Assembly (NCBI GenBank): GCA_963580285.1
Contig: OY757023.1
Location: 86,639,108 to 86,703,107, forward strand
Direction: 5' to 3'
From: Lucinisca nassula
Lineage: Eukaryota > Mollusca > Bivalvia > Lucinida > Lucinidae
DNA: 64,000 nt
In this document: one piece after another, positions 10,606 to 22,136 of the stretch
Layout of the letters: every line of letters starts with the position of its first letter
How positions within the stretch are numbered: the stretch's first letter is position 1
The notes under the pieces: generated by a model
What the model saw: the letters and a program-made list of their open reading frames with translations, nothing else
What the model was told of the DNA's origin: nothing
Databases searched by the model: none
Program-made: the position numbers and the translations under genes

Positions 10606-10977
10606 GGAGTCGATTTTTTGTTAACAAATCCGTGACATAAATACCCACTAAAGCCCACTTTATATAGCAGAATTGGGATTTACAGAGGTATACATTATTT
10701 TGCTTATTTCTGCTCCAAGACATATGTTGTAGGTACCTATGTACTCGATAGGACCGCGTCAATGAGGCGGTTCTAACGAGCACCTACAAACATAGGTTGT
10801 GGATGATGGGGGGAAAATAAAACGCGTTTGCATCGGAAAAGTACAATGTAGTACTTTAGGAGTAGGAGAAATAAAAGAATACATTGTGCCACACGGGTGT
10901 GTAAGCTAACAACAAGAGAGGCAGATTTTGGAATTCCTATAATTGAGCCAGGGCACAACATTTCCTATAAGAATCTG

Positions 10978-11114
10978 ATATGGGGTTCTGTTGTAGATGA
11001 GCGTTTCCAACCCGAGGGATGACCGTGCTGAGTGGAACCGAGGCTACGCCGAGGTTCCGCTCAGCACGGTAATCCCGAGGGTTGGAAACGCCCATCTACA
11101 ACAGAACCCCATAT
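10978..11114. repeat. 137-bp near-perfect palindrome
   Basis: Arms ATATGGGGTTCTGTTGTAGA and its inverse enclose GCGTTTCCAACCCGAGGGAT, CCGTGCTGAG and GAACCGAGGC, each mirrored. The spacer is only about 2 bp. It is one long snap-back structure, possibly a MITE. Confidence 0.85.
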
Positions 11115-11613
11115 TGGATTCTCTTTCTTGCACAACACCTCCGGTTAGTTTTGACAGCTCGCACATGTATATTGTTTACAAAATAAAAGTAGTGCGGAAG
11201 TAGTTCCGGCAGTTGAATAGAATTGAAGCGTATTTATGTTAGTTGCCTGGGTCGGAACACCAGGGCCAGAACATAAATTTCTATCCCAGGGTAAAATCAC
11301 AGATTTCCTTGTCTGGTGTGCAAGAATACAATTTACATGTCCGCGCAGACTGATACGAGTTTTCATTGTGTTCTATAAGGATAGCTGAGGACATAATGCT
11401 CCTTCATGCAGTTAGAGAAGTCTCTGGTCAAACTATATGGATGTGCTGGCTGATCTGATTCTTCGCTTGGCGCACATGTAAATTGTAGGAAATGCTGTGC
11501 CCCGGCTCATAAATTGGAGCGCTCAGAAAAAGGGCCTACTCTTATATATGTTTTGTTTGCTGTTTATCAGCCAAGTCAATACTATTTAGGTCGTATCGAG
11601 CTTGTCAGTCTAC

Positions 11614-11763
11614 CCCAGCAGGCACATGACGTAATTGTGACGTCACATCAACGTCGGTAAAACGTCATGGCGTTTATGCAACGTCACATCAACGTCGGTG
11701 CAACGTCATGACGTTGCACCGACGTTGATTTGACGTTGCTCTAGTGACGTGTGCCTGCTGGGT
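11614..11763. mobile_element. TIR element with CGTTG-type repeats
   Basis: CCCAGCAGGCACATGACG and CGTGTGCCTGCTGGG are inverted ends. Inside, AACGTCACATCAACGTCGGT recurs, followed by an inverted part around GTGCAACGTCATGACGTTGC. Confidence 0.7.
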
Positions 11764-11820
11764 ATACCTAACCGCGCCTTTCTTGAACAGGCTTAGGAAG
11801 ACGTAACATGTGATTAAGAA

Positions 11821-11990
11821 GCCGGCCGGATGCGCGTCTTAGTGTTGATCAGGAGAATGCGGCTCCGATACCTGCCGGGGGTCGGCAGCATTCTTTCGTG
11901 GAGATTGTTCATGAAATCTTTCTAAGATCATTCTCTCCCTTCCGCTGATGCAAGAAGGCAGTTGTCAGTTTCTGGCGAAAGCTGGTTAAG
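11821..11990 (+). mobile_element. SINE-1, truncated
   Basis: The head is altered (GCCGGCCGGATGCGCGTC) but the body TCATTCTCTCCCTTCCGCTG and GTTGTCAGTTTCTGGCGAAA is clear. The 3' tail is missing. Confidence 0.7.
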
Positions 11991-12048
11991 CCATCTACTC
12001 CCAAAGCTGTAGTAATATTAAATGTGTTTGTGTGTGTTTCAGTTTTAA

Positions 12049-12188
12049 GTCCCACCATTTATTTGGAAAATGACTGTACTTTTTGCAAACAGTGGAGGCC
12101 CTGATCAGACGCCGCGTTCTGCGGCGTCTGATCTGGGTCTGCACTGTTTGCCAAGGTACCCCTTTAGGGGTTTCTGGTACTGAATGGG
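12049..12188. mobile_element. MITE-B2 (TTAA type) with K2 centre
   Basis: TTAA flanks (12045-12048, 12189-12192). The right end GGGGTTTCTGGTACTGAATGGG matches, inverted, the left end of the copy at 62519. The K2 palindrome with GCCGCGTTCTGCGGC lies at its centre. A diverged MITE-P remnant with a hairpin follows at 12207-12430. Confidence 0.6.
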
Positions 12189-12430
12189 TTAAACAGTCCA
12201 ACTTAATGACTGGTACACCTTTTGGACCATGACAGCTTGTTCAGGACAAGGGTAGTTCGAGCCACTGAGAGTTAAATATAGAACCAGATCAGCAGGCATA
12301 ATAGGGATAGGTGTTTGATTTGTCTAAAATAAAGGTATGTCATGTGACCACATTAGAATCTCATCATCGAGGCGATTCTAATGAGTACACATCATACACA
12401 TTTTCAAGACAAAAAAGGTCCCCAAATTAT

Positions 12431-13475
12431 CCAAAAAATGTTGATCTCTGCAGTTAGTGGAATTTTGTTTGTCGTAGGAGTTTAAAATAACCGTGATGAA
12501 CAGGCCATCAAAGCCTCACTCTACTATTAGTTCGCAATTGTTTCATTGTCATTTTACCATATTTTAAAGGTCATATCCAAAGGTATAGAAATCAATTAAA
12601 TTTAAAAAGACATTGATTAAAGACATCGAAGGGCGAAAACCGCATCAAATTATCTTTATTAGTTTCCAAGATATTACCATTTGAAGTGTGAAATATTTCA
12701 TGGAAACAAAGCAGTTTCAGACTACCTCATTAATATTCATGAGGTATTCTATGATGTCATAGATGCACATTAAAAATTTTAAAATTTTTAAATATGAAAT
12801 ACATTGTATTTTATAGTCCTTAGAACTGTATTATCACCTATTTGTATTATTTAAACTGATTTCAACTGATATACCAAACCAGTTTTCTCATATTTTCAAT
12901 TTCAAATCTTAAATTCAAATTTTAAATATTTTTTTTAAAATAATTTAAAATCTAGTTCCTGGTTTTGTAAGAGGATGATATAACACAGAATTTACTGATC
13001 TTTTCAAAAGGCATGTAAAAACACTTAAATTAGCTAGTTGGAATGAAATTTTGAATTAAATGGTAGTTTTAAACATTTAAAAAAATACTTTAATTGTAAA
13101 TTTAAGCTTGTATTTCGAAATCAAATTTCTCATTTCTATCCTAAATTATGAACAAGATACACAGTAATCAAAAAGGGCATAAGAAAACTGTATTAGGCTA
13201 CGACAGAATGGAAAATATGGCAGTTTAAAATTATTTTAGAAAAGTTTAAAGCCACTATGGCATCACAGAATATTGCATTGTGGGTTAAAATCAAAGTAGA
13301 TTCAGGGGAGGCTACTCTTAGAGGAAAATAGGTATCACTATAAATGCGCACTTTGGAACGAATGGGAATTTTTTCGTGCGGTTTTCAATAAAATGACCCT
13401 CCTTGTGTCTTGTGTCTGCTTTCACCCTGCTTCATATTAAGAATTTTTAAAATTTCTTTGTAATTGCTCTTTAAG
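12431..13475 (+). other. Unique AT-rich intron sequence
   Basis: The stretch has few recognisable repeats and many A/T runs. It ends in the tract TTCTTTGTAATTGCTCTTTA and AG, which forms the acceptor for the next exon. No coding potential is seen. Confidence 0.6.
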
Positions 13476-14858
13476 GTTCTATGACGCAAGGGAAACTGCC
13501 CACAGAATGTCTCACGCGATTTACAACCCTTTCCAGGACAAACTCCAAGCAGCTTCTGAAGCATTTGAAGATTTAAAACAACTTCTGATGTACAGCATCC
13601 AAGAAAAATTACAACCCCAAATGGAGGTTATCATTGATGTCAGCAGAGAAATGAATGACGTCATTGAAACTAAGCGAACAATTTACAAATACCAAAAATA
13701 CTCCTTGCAGAAAAACTTTATGCGTGCCAGGGACGCGATGGAAGAACGAACGTTTAGCACACTCTGTTTTGATTTTCATGGATTTGTTTTCAATAGTGAG
13801 CTGGCGTTGAATGAAATTTTTGCCATGATGATGTATTCAAACGGAACAGAGAATGCGCTTTCGTTGTACACAGTCCTTAGCAACACACTGAAAACAAAAA
13901 TAGAAACAGCAAGAAAAGCATACAATAACTATACTCAGTTATACAACGCATATGAAACTGGGGAAAGAATATTCAATTACAAATTCCAGCAATTGCCAAG
14001 AAAGTATAATTCATACATCAATCCAAGACCATTACTCAACGAATCATTAAGACACGATACTTATGCTAGGAGGTATGCTCCAAGAATGGGAAAAGATATC
14101 CTTAAAGTTTGGAATGCTACACAAGTGTTCCAAGAGCTAGTGGACTTGGTGTTGCAAAATAAGACAGAAAACTTTACACAGAAACTGAGACAATTTCACC
14201 AAGACTTTATAGATGCATGTGAAGACTATTTTCACAGTAAAAGTGCGTTTTATTTTGCGACGATAGACAGACCTGTGCAGATAATTCAGGACAGAATGGA
14301 TACATTCAAAAGTCTCAAACAAGAATATGAGAAGACAATTGTTGATCTGAATAATACACTGGATTATTTAAACGATACTCTGAAAAATATACGTGAAATT
14401 TTTCTTGAACATCTTTCGTGTCACATTGATGATGCTAGGAAATATATCAATGATGATGGGGTTTCTAAAAGACAACTGACTGAAGAATTCACATCAAAAG
14501 AGATTGGCGACGACATTTATTCCATGCAAGTATTCTTCGATGATCTGAGACAGCGGGGTATTTTTGTGTATGAAAAGTGGCCTGAAGTAAGAGAGAATAT
14601 TCTCAAAATATGGGAACAGATTCTAAATGATAAAGATTCTGTAGAATATTATGAATTCAGGAATATGGACAAATATCTTAGAAACATTTCAGATGTTCAA
14701 TCAGAGCTGGATGATAAATTCTCAAACTTACAAATGCAGAACGATTTACGTTTTGTTATCAGTAATAAGGATAATGTTTTTATCACAGCTATTGAAGAAG
14801 TTATTGAAGACCTCAAACGATTTAAAGAGGGAAATGAGATGAATGAGAACTTTGTCAG
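13476..14858 (+). CDS. DEG/ENaC channel, exon c: giant extracellular insert
   Basis: This is a single 1383-nt exon (one base in, two out; acceptor ...TTTAAG, donor GTAAGA) encoding about 460 residues with no stop. An ATG at 13507 can open an ORF, but the reading frame runs unbroken from the acceptor, so it is an internal exon. The protein is hydrophilic and mostly predicted helix/coiled coil (heptad-like runs such as QEYEKTIVDLNNTLDYLND). It has no membrane segment, only three Cys, and nine N-x-S/T sites (NGT, NYT, NES, NAT, NKT, NFT, NNT, NDT, NIS), as expected for an extracellular segment. It lies between the CxCxxxC exon and the pre-TM2 exon, where ordinary ASIC/ENaC subunits have only about 30-40 residues. 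I recognise no domain in it. Confidence 0.8.
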
Positions 14859-14904
14859 GTAAGAAGTCCTCATACCAAAATAAAATCTTTCAGTTATTGA
14901 TATA

Positions 14905-15251
14905 CAGTAAAACTTCGATGGCTCGAACACCGATGGCTCGTTTACCATGGCTGAGTCGAACACATTCTTGAGTCCCGAGGGAATTCCTCCATATAAGAAA
15001 AAGGGAGGGTAATTAAGGATTTTTTTCCTATTCTCTTGTTAAGGTATGCTGTGTGTACTCATTAGAATCGCCTCTATGAGGCGATTCTAATGAGTACACA
15101 CAGCATACATTTTTGCAATAGAACACCGAAAAGTTGTCCCAAAATTAATTCTGGTATGCTTCATGGCGGTAACCCTCAGTGGCTCGAACTACCCGAGTCT
15201 CGAACAGATATTCATGGTCCCAAAGGTGTTCGAGCCATTGAAGTTCTACTG
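14905..15251. mobile_element. MITE-P, with an empty site nearby
   Basis: It is flanked by TA (14903-14904, 15252-15253). The duplicate at 16877 reads GATATACAGTAAACTTCC with no element, giving the pre-insertion sequence. Ends CAGTAAAACTTCGATGGCTC and inverse; K1-type hairpin at 15045-15110. Confidence 0.85.
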
Positions 15252-15694
15252 TACAGTAAACTTCCTATGCTAAGAACACTTTTGGACCTGAACGTTTGAA
15301 CAGTACCACAGATGGTCCCTTACTATAGGACTCCAATTGTAGGAAGCACAGCACAATGAAAATTAAAAAGAAAAAACTATCAGGAACTGATACAATCAGA
15401 TCCCAAATTCTTCTCACAATATCACTAAGGAAAGCAGTCGAAACATGGAGTGACGACAGTAAACAAAACGGACCACATTTATACCGAGTCAGCAGCTCTT
15501 TCCAAAGCATGTGGTGATTCAGAATATCCAAACCTAACTAAAAAGGAGAAATTATACATAATTGGGGAAACAATCAGAGTCACCAGCATGACAATTATTA
15601 AACTGGAAGGACAAATGTAACTAAAAATGCACAACCAAAAACGGGGAAGAATCAGAGTCACAAGGAAGAATACATACCTGAAACATGTTATATA

Positions 15695-16029
15695 CAGTAA
15701 AACTTCGACGGCTCAAACAGAGATGGCACGTTTACCATGGCTGAGTCGAACCCGTTCTTGAGTCCCGAGGGAATTTCTCTACACAAGAAAAAGGGAATGT
15801 AATTAAGGATTCGTTTTCCTATTCTCTTGTAAATGTATGCTGTGTGTGCTCATATGAGGCGATTCTAATGAGTACACACAGCATACATTTTTGCTATAGA
15901 ACACCGAAAAGTTGTCCCAAAATTAAGGCTGGTATGCTTCATGGCGGTAACCCTCAGTGGCTCGAACTACCCCAGTCTCGAACAGATTTTCATGGTCCCA
16001 AAGGTGTTCGAGCCATTGAAGTTCTACTG
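15695..16029. mobile_element. MITE-P, hairpin partly deleted
   Basis: Same ends and TA flanks as the copy at 14905. The central hairpin has lost most of its left arm (GTGTGCTCATATGAGGCG). Confidence 0.8.
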
Positions 16030-16324
16030 TACAGTAAACTTCCTATGCTAAGAAATCTTTTGGACCTGAAAGTTTGAACAGTACCACAGATGGTCCCTTA
16101 CTATAGGACTCCGATTGTAGGAAGCACAGCACAATATAAATTAAAAAAAAGAAAAACTACCAGGAACTGATACAATCAGATCCCAAATTCTTCTCACAAT
16201 ATCATCCAGGAAAGCAGTCGAAACATGGAGTGACGATAGTAAACAAAACGGACCACATTTAAACCGAGTCAGCAGCTCTTTCCCAAGCATGTGGTGATTC
16301 AGAATATCCAAATTAGAAGTAAAA

Positions 16325-16830
16325 CAAAGATCGGGAATCGATACAATTAACTTACTCCACCCATCAAAGTTACCAAAGGGAAAGAAACACAAACATTAAG
16401 CGACCAGACCATAATGGAAACCTAAACAAAGGAAGGCCATAAGGACAGCTACTTTCAAAAAAAAAAAAATGGCCATATGACCATCCAAAATAAAAAGACA
16501 CAAGTGATACACACAGTAAGTAACAAACAACAACATAAATAAATCGCCACAGAAGAACCGCCTTGGAACGGTCAGTGGAAAGATTTCCACTGGGGGGCTT
16601 AAATCGATTTTACGTGGCCACAATCCTCGCCCTTACTTCCGTCGCGATTTAGACAAATACTTTGTTCAGTCCGCATGAAGGCCTCCTAACTCATCAGTGC
16701 AACATCTCCGTGCACACAAATAATCAAAGAACCACAGAGGTGAGACAACGGTGAGGACTGGACAGCAAGAAACCACTGAAATGCTGGAGCAAAAGAAAAC
16801 CAACAGTTAGACTCCGATGGGCCGACCAGA
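16325..16830 (-). mobile_element. Family D repeat
   Basis: About 500 bp, seen also at 20290, 21645, 26270 and 53637. Landmarks on its own strand are GTTGCACTGATGAGTTAGGA, CGCGACGGAAGTAAGGGCGA, TTTAAGCCCCCCAGTGGAAA and ACCGTTCCAAGGCGGTTCTT. It has no ORF of note, and its type is unknown. Confidence 0.65.
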
Positions 16831-17305
16831 AAGAAGAAGTCCTCATACCAAAATAGAATCTTTCAGTTATTGATATACAGTAAACTTCCTATGATAAGAA
16901 CACTTTTGGACCTGAACGTTCGAGCAGTACCACAGATGGTCCCTTACTACAGGACTCCAATTGTAGGAAGCACAGCACAATGAAAATAAAAAGTAAAACT
17001 ATCAGGAACTGATACAATCAGATCCCAAATTCTTCTCACAATATCACTAAGGAAAGCAGTCGAAACATGGAGTGACGACAGTAAACAAAACGGACCACAT
17101 TTAAACCGAGTAAGCAGCTCTTTCCCAAGCATGTGGTGATTCAGAATATCCAAACCTAACTAAAAAGGAGCAATTATACATAATTGGGGAAACTATCAGA
17201 ATCACCAGCATAACAATTATTAAACTGGAAGGACAAATGTAACTAAAAATGCACAACCAAAAAGGGGGAAGAGTCAGAATCACAAGGAAGAATACATACC
17301 TGAAA

Positions 17306-17930
17306 CATGTTATATATAGAGGATCTTACATGAGTGCTCATGTATTATTGAATTTATTAAACGAGTTGAGGAAAAGGGATAAAATGCGAGGCTTTGCCGA
17401 GCATTTTATTCCTTTTCCTCAACGAGTTTAATAAAGTCATTAATACATGAGCACGAATGCAAGATTCTATTTATCAAATGACATATTTTTTTTTTTTTTT
17501 GGTTTGGGTTTTACGGCCCTTTCAAGATTATTTCACTCATATCGAGCCGATCGTTAATCCAAGGTGAGCGAAAACCGGAGTACCCGGAGAAAAACCACCT
17601 GACCTTCCGTTACAGAACTTGGCGTCTCACACGTGGCCCGAGCGAGGCTCGAACCCACGGCGGTGAGAGACCTAATGACTAAGAGTCAGCGCTCTTATCC
17701 ACTAGGCCACGGAGGCCCGTTTCATATGACATTTAAAACGCATTTTATTCACGATTGTTTACAAAAATGTCAATATTCCGCCATTAGTAAACGCGACGCC
17801 GTTAAGGACGTCGTACATGTAACGTTACGGAACGTATCTAGCAAATTTGCATATTTAATCCACTAGTGGATTATCGAAAATAATGCATGGCGTTATTACA
17901 TTCTCAGACGCGACGTCATATGATAAATGC
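17306..17930. mobile_element. Family F fold-back repeat, interrupted by SINE-2
   Basis: A 164-bp imperfect palindrome (17306-17469; arms include TTGAGGAAAAGGGATAAAAT and its inverse around GAGGCTTTGCCGAGC) is followed by ACGCCGTTAAGGACGTCGTA and a CCACTAGTGGATTATCG segment. The same order occurs at 27182-27562, and its right part at 54950-55125. Confidence 0.7.
17483..17720 (-). mobile_element. SINE-2 (tRNA-headed)
   Basis: The minus-strand head is GGGCCTCCGTGGCCTAGTGG (A box) with GTGGGTTCGAGCC (B box); a poly-T on the plus strand is its A tail. ATGACAT flanks both sides as a target duplication inside family F. Related copies are at 23367 and 58616. Confidence 0.85.
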
Positions 17931-18006
17931 TGTTAAAGCAGTAGTCGTCTTAGTTTCAGCTGGCCTATGTCATTATAACACCATTGTTTAAGCCGATGTA
18001 TGACGT

Positions 18007-18270
18007 CATTACGATAACACGCCCGCACGACACAGTGCATTTTTCACGTGTCCAAAATGGCCACTTTTTGTTGAAAATCCGATATATTTTTCTTATTTAT
18101 ACTGCAAACATAGCTTGTGGGTGCTCGTTAGAGCCGTTCTGATGAGTATCCACAACCTATGTCTTGGAGCAGAAATAAGAAAAATAATGTATACCCCCGT
18201 AAACCCCAGTTTTCCCTATATAAAGTTGGCTGTAGTGGGGTGTTCATCTTACGGATTTGTTCACGTGATG
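18007..18270. mobile_element. MITE-H type 2
   Basis: Ends CATTACGATAACACGCCCG and GGATTTGTTCACGTGATG. The hairpin is shortened (GTGCTCGTTAGAGCCGTTCT). Confidence 0.75.
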
Positions 18271-18689
18271 GTAATGTATTCATTTGCCAGCTAGTTGAGT
18301 CGTCATAGCATTTTTCAGTTAGTCAACATATGACAGTTAAGCAATATTCTTAAAGCCAACTTATAACATTAAGGCAGCAGATGGTGTTATAGCATAAGTT
18401 GGTTAGATCGCCTGTGACAGTTTAGTATAACTCTATAAACCAGCATTGACGGAATAACACGAGTCTGCAAGCCAGCCTATGAAGCTAAAAACATAATTCT
18501 ATGATGCTGTATGAATGATCCTTTAATATAACATAGAATTATTCTATTATGTTATAGCATTACTTGGTAAGATAGCATGTGACATAAAAGCATAATTCTT
18601 TAAAAGCCTTGACGTTATAATAAGAAACTGTAAGACAGCCTTTTTATTTAAGCATTATAGAGTCAGTCTATACCGAAGACGTCTTTACG

Positions 18690-20215
18690 TCACCTTAAAC
18701 TAGGTATCCAAGAATTTCATAGGAAGTTTATTTTGGCTTCAGCTGATAAGGCCGCTAACAATGTGGTCGTTGTTTGACGGCTTCACTATGTTAACAATTT
18801 TCAGCAAGAACTTGGTGGTACTAAGGCCTATGAGCTTCAGCCTTTAGCTGTAGAGAGGGCTTTAGTTGATGCCCATATTTGTCATTCAGCCACCAAGTTT
18901 GCTGTGTGTGTTACAGAAGGCCAAGACATGCTTCCTACGTTATATTGGTTACCTAAACTTCATAAAAGACCATACAAAGCATAGTTTATTGCCAATTCAA
19001 TCTCTTGTACCACCACTGAACTCTCCAAATTATTAACTTCATGTTTTACTGTCATCAAAAAACATGTGATAAAATATTGCGACAAAGTCTTAGAAAGATC
19101 AGGTAGAAATCTGTTTTGGTCTATATTAAAAAATTCTAATTAAGTTTTAAATAAATTGAAATCCAGGCGTTTTCGTGCTTCAAGTCTGTCTACTTATGAG
19201 GTTTCCACCCTTTACACTACACTTCCTCATAATCTTATAAAAGAACACTTAATGATTTAATTGAATGGACATTTCATAGGGAATACTCCCTCTATCTTGC
19301 ATGTAATGTAAAAAATGCCTTTTTCACTTCTGAAGAGCATATACATTATACATGTACTTTATGGTCATGTCAGAAAGTGTGTGAAGCTGTCATCTTTCTA
19401 CTTGACAATATTTACATAAGATTTGGTACTTTGTTATTTAGAGAAGTTGTGGGTATTCCGATGGGTACTAATTGCGCACCACTTGTGGCTGGTCTGTTTT
19501 TGTTCTGTTATGAGAGAGACTTCATGATGTCCCTTTCTGCTGAAAACCAGTCTGAAATAATTGTAGCTTTTAGCTCCACTTCTAGATATTTGAACGATTT
19601 ATCAAATATTGATAATACCTATTTCGATGGTTTGATCAGTCACATTTACCCCCCAGAACTTCAGTTGAATAAAGGAATTTCTTCTGATACCGAGGCCCCG
19701 TTTTTGGATTTACATTTATTGTAGATGGGTTTGTTTCTTGCAAAATTTATGATAAACGCGATGATTTTGATTTTGAGATTGTAAATTTTCCTTTATTAGA
19801 TGGTGATGTTCCTCGTGCGCCATCCTATGGCGTTTATATTTCGCAATTAATTCGATTTGCTAGAGTGTGTAGTTATGTATCTGACTTCCCCACTCGTAAT
19901 AAATTGTTAATGGCTAAACTTCTTAATCAGGCCTATCGGTACCATAAACTACGAAAACCCTTGACAAAATTCTATAGACGTCATTCTGATTCAATTTCAA
20001 AATTCAATATTGGGCTTAAATCTCTTCTGCAACTAGGTCTATCGGAACCCAAATTTTATGGTGACTTAGAAATAATATAAATTCAGAAAAATATATAACC
20101 GTAATGACTTCAGCACTCATTCTCGTAAAATCATTATTCGATATAAAAAGATTGGGTACAACATAAATGTTATACGACAGACTGCATGCATGGTAGTTAA
20201 CCCAAACACGGTTGG
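18690..20215 (+). pseudogene. Decayed Penelope-type reverse transcriptase
   Basis: Read across frames, the region gives LPTLYWLPKLHKRPYKA, CTTTELSKLL, STLYTTLPHNLI, VGIPMGTNCAPLVAGLFLFC and APFLDLHL, a reverse transcriptase core of the type usually placed with Penelope-like elements (my assignment). Several stops (near 18774, 18984, 19141) and frameshifts break it. The catalytic YxDD-like box reads RYLNDLS, so one Asp is Asn. Longest open pieces are 19377-19724 and 19865-20080. It sits inside the minisatellite. Confidence 0.7.
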
Positions 20216-20289
20216 CAACTTTGCTTCCCTCTTTAATTGCACACCGGTGGGTCAGGCCTCAGATTCTATAACGGTTCCAACATAAAGGC

Positions 20290-21165
20290 TTATGTTGGTT
20301 GGTACCTGATGCTCTGTCGCTGGTCGGGACCATCGGAAACTAACAGTTGGTTTTCTTTTGCTCCAGCATTTCATAGGTTTCTTGCTGTCGAGTCCTCACC
20401 GATGTTTCATCTCTGTACATCACGAAAACACGCCTATATAATTTTGATCCCCTTGAACCCCACTTTTATATAGTAAAACTGGGGTTTACAGGGGTAACCT
20501 TATTTTTCTTATTTCTGCTCTAAAATATAGATTGTTGGTACTCGTTAGAACCGCCTCATCGTTGGAACCGCGTCGATGAGGCGGATCTTACCGGTACCCA
20601 CAATCTATATTTTGAGCAGAAATAAGAAAAATAGCACAATTTTTCATCTTAAAATTTTCGTGTTTTTTTTTCAGAGGTAAATTTTATAATGTATTTGTAT
20701 AGGCGTGTTTTCCTAATGTTGTTTGATTTTTGTGTTCACGGAGATGTTGCACCGATAAGTTAGGAGGCCTTCATGCGGACTGAACAAATTATTTGTCTTA
20801 ATCGCGACAGAAGTAAGGGCGAGGATTGTGGCCACGTAAAATGGATTTAAGCCCCCCCCCCCCCCCCCCCCCACACACACACCCAGTGGAATTCGTTTCC
20901 GCTGACCGTTCCAAGGCGGTTCTTCTGTCGCGGTTTAGTTTTGTTATGGTTTGTCTTTGGGTGTTTGTGTCGCTTATATTATTCTATTTTTGATAGCCTA
21001 TTGGCCATTTTTTGGGAACGTAACTGTCCTTTTGGCTTTTCGCTATTGATGTTTCCATCAGGGTCTATTGTTTCATGTTTGTGTTTCTTTCCCTTTGGTG
21101 TCTCTGACTGGAGCTGTGAGTTAATTGTATCGATTCCTGATCGTTGCCTCCATTTCTATTTTAAT
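20290..21165 (+). mobile_element. Family D repeat interrupted by MITE-H
   Basis: It starts GGTTGGTACCTGATGCTCTG and is split by MITE-H at 20418-20718. It resumes with TGTTCACGGAGATGTTGCAC. The C-run after TTTAAG has grown to 21 C (20852-20872) plus ACACAC. Confidence 0.7.
20418..20718. mobile_element. MITE-H type 1
   Basis: CATCACGAAAACACGCCTAT to ATAGGCGTGTTTTCCTAATG. The central hairpin has a small internal duplication (CCGCCTCATCGTTGGAACCG). Confidence 0.8.
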
Positions 21166-21644
21166 GCCAGATTCAGTCATGGAAGCATTATTCTATATGC
21201 CTATGACATTATTGCACCATTCTGTAAGCCAAACTACGATATCATCATTCTCTAAGCCAGCCTATTTCATTTAAGCATTGTGCTGTAGGCCAGCTTAAGC
21301 CATTATAGTATCATTCTGTAAGCCGGTTGATAATAGCATCATTCCTTAATCCAGCCTATTTCATTTAAGCATTATCCTATATGCAAGCCTATGACATGAT
21401 GGCACCATTCTGTAAGCTGGCCTGTGATAGTATCAATCTCGAAGACAGCCTATTCTGCTTAAGGATTCTACAAGTGAGCCTAAGGCATAACCACATCAAC
21501 CTGCAAACCAGCCTATGGCATGATTGCATTATTCTCTTAAGTCAGCTTATTTCATTAACATATTGATCTCTAAGCCAGACCATGTTATTTTAACATGATT
21601 CCATGAGCCATTCTGTGGCATTAAAGTATTTATAAATAGATTCT

Positions 21645-22077
21645 TGCTGTTGGGTCCTCACCGTTGTTTCATTTCTGTGGTTGTTTTATTTTTGTTTCAC
21701 AGATGAGTTAGAAGGCCTTCTTGCGGACTGAACAAATTATTTGTCTAAATCACGACGGAAGTAAGGGCGAGGATTGCGGCCGTGTAAAATTTATTTGAGT
21801 CACCCAGTTTAATTCGTTTCACTGACCGTTCCAAGGGGGTTCTTCTGTCGTGGTTTATTTTGTTATGGTTTGTCTCTGATCTTTGAGTGTGTGTATCGCT
21901 TGTAGGTTTTCTTTTGGATAGCCAGTTGGCCAGTTTGTGCGAAAGTAAGTGTCCTTTTGGCTTTCCGCTATTTATGTTTCCATTTGGACCTAGTTGTTTG
22001 ATGTTTGTGTTTCTTTCCATTTGGTGTCTCTGATGACAGGTGTCTGGTTAATTTATCGATTCTTGATCATTGTCTTC
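21645..22077 (+). mobile_element. Family D repeat
   Basis: Starts GATTCTTGCTGTTGGGTCCT and contains ATCACGACGGAAGTAAGGGC and ACCGTTCCAAGGGGGTTCTT. The C-run site here is short (GAGTCACCCAG). Confidence 0.65.
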
Positions 22078-22136
22078 ACAACTTCATAGCAGCATTCTAC
22101 ATGCCAGTCTATGACTTCAAAGCTGCGATCTGCAAA

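Larger units (their letters stand above)
14861..17312. repeat. Segmental duplication starting at the splice donor
   Basis: AAGAAGTCCTCATACCAAAA, with the following TCTTTCAGTTATTGATATAC, occurs just inside the intron (14861) and again at 16834, an offset of 1973 bp. A 440-bp repeat (CAGTAAACTTCCTATG to ACATGTTATATA) occurs at 15254-15692, 16032-about 16330 and 16879-17312. The block grew by duplication plus MITE-P and family D insertions. Confidence 0.75.

Noticed and set aside
13507..14862. A 451-residue single-exon gene starting at the ATG at 13507
   Set aside because: The frame is open back to a good acceptor at 13475, ends on a consensus donor, and joins both neighbouring channel exons in phase.
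19377..20080. Functional reverse transcriptase
   Set aside because: Stops, frameshifts and an altered catalytic box show it is a relic.
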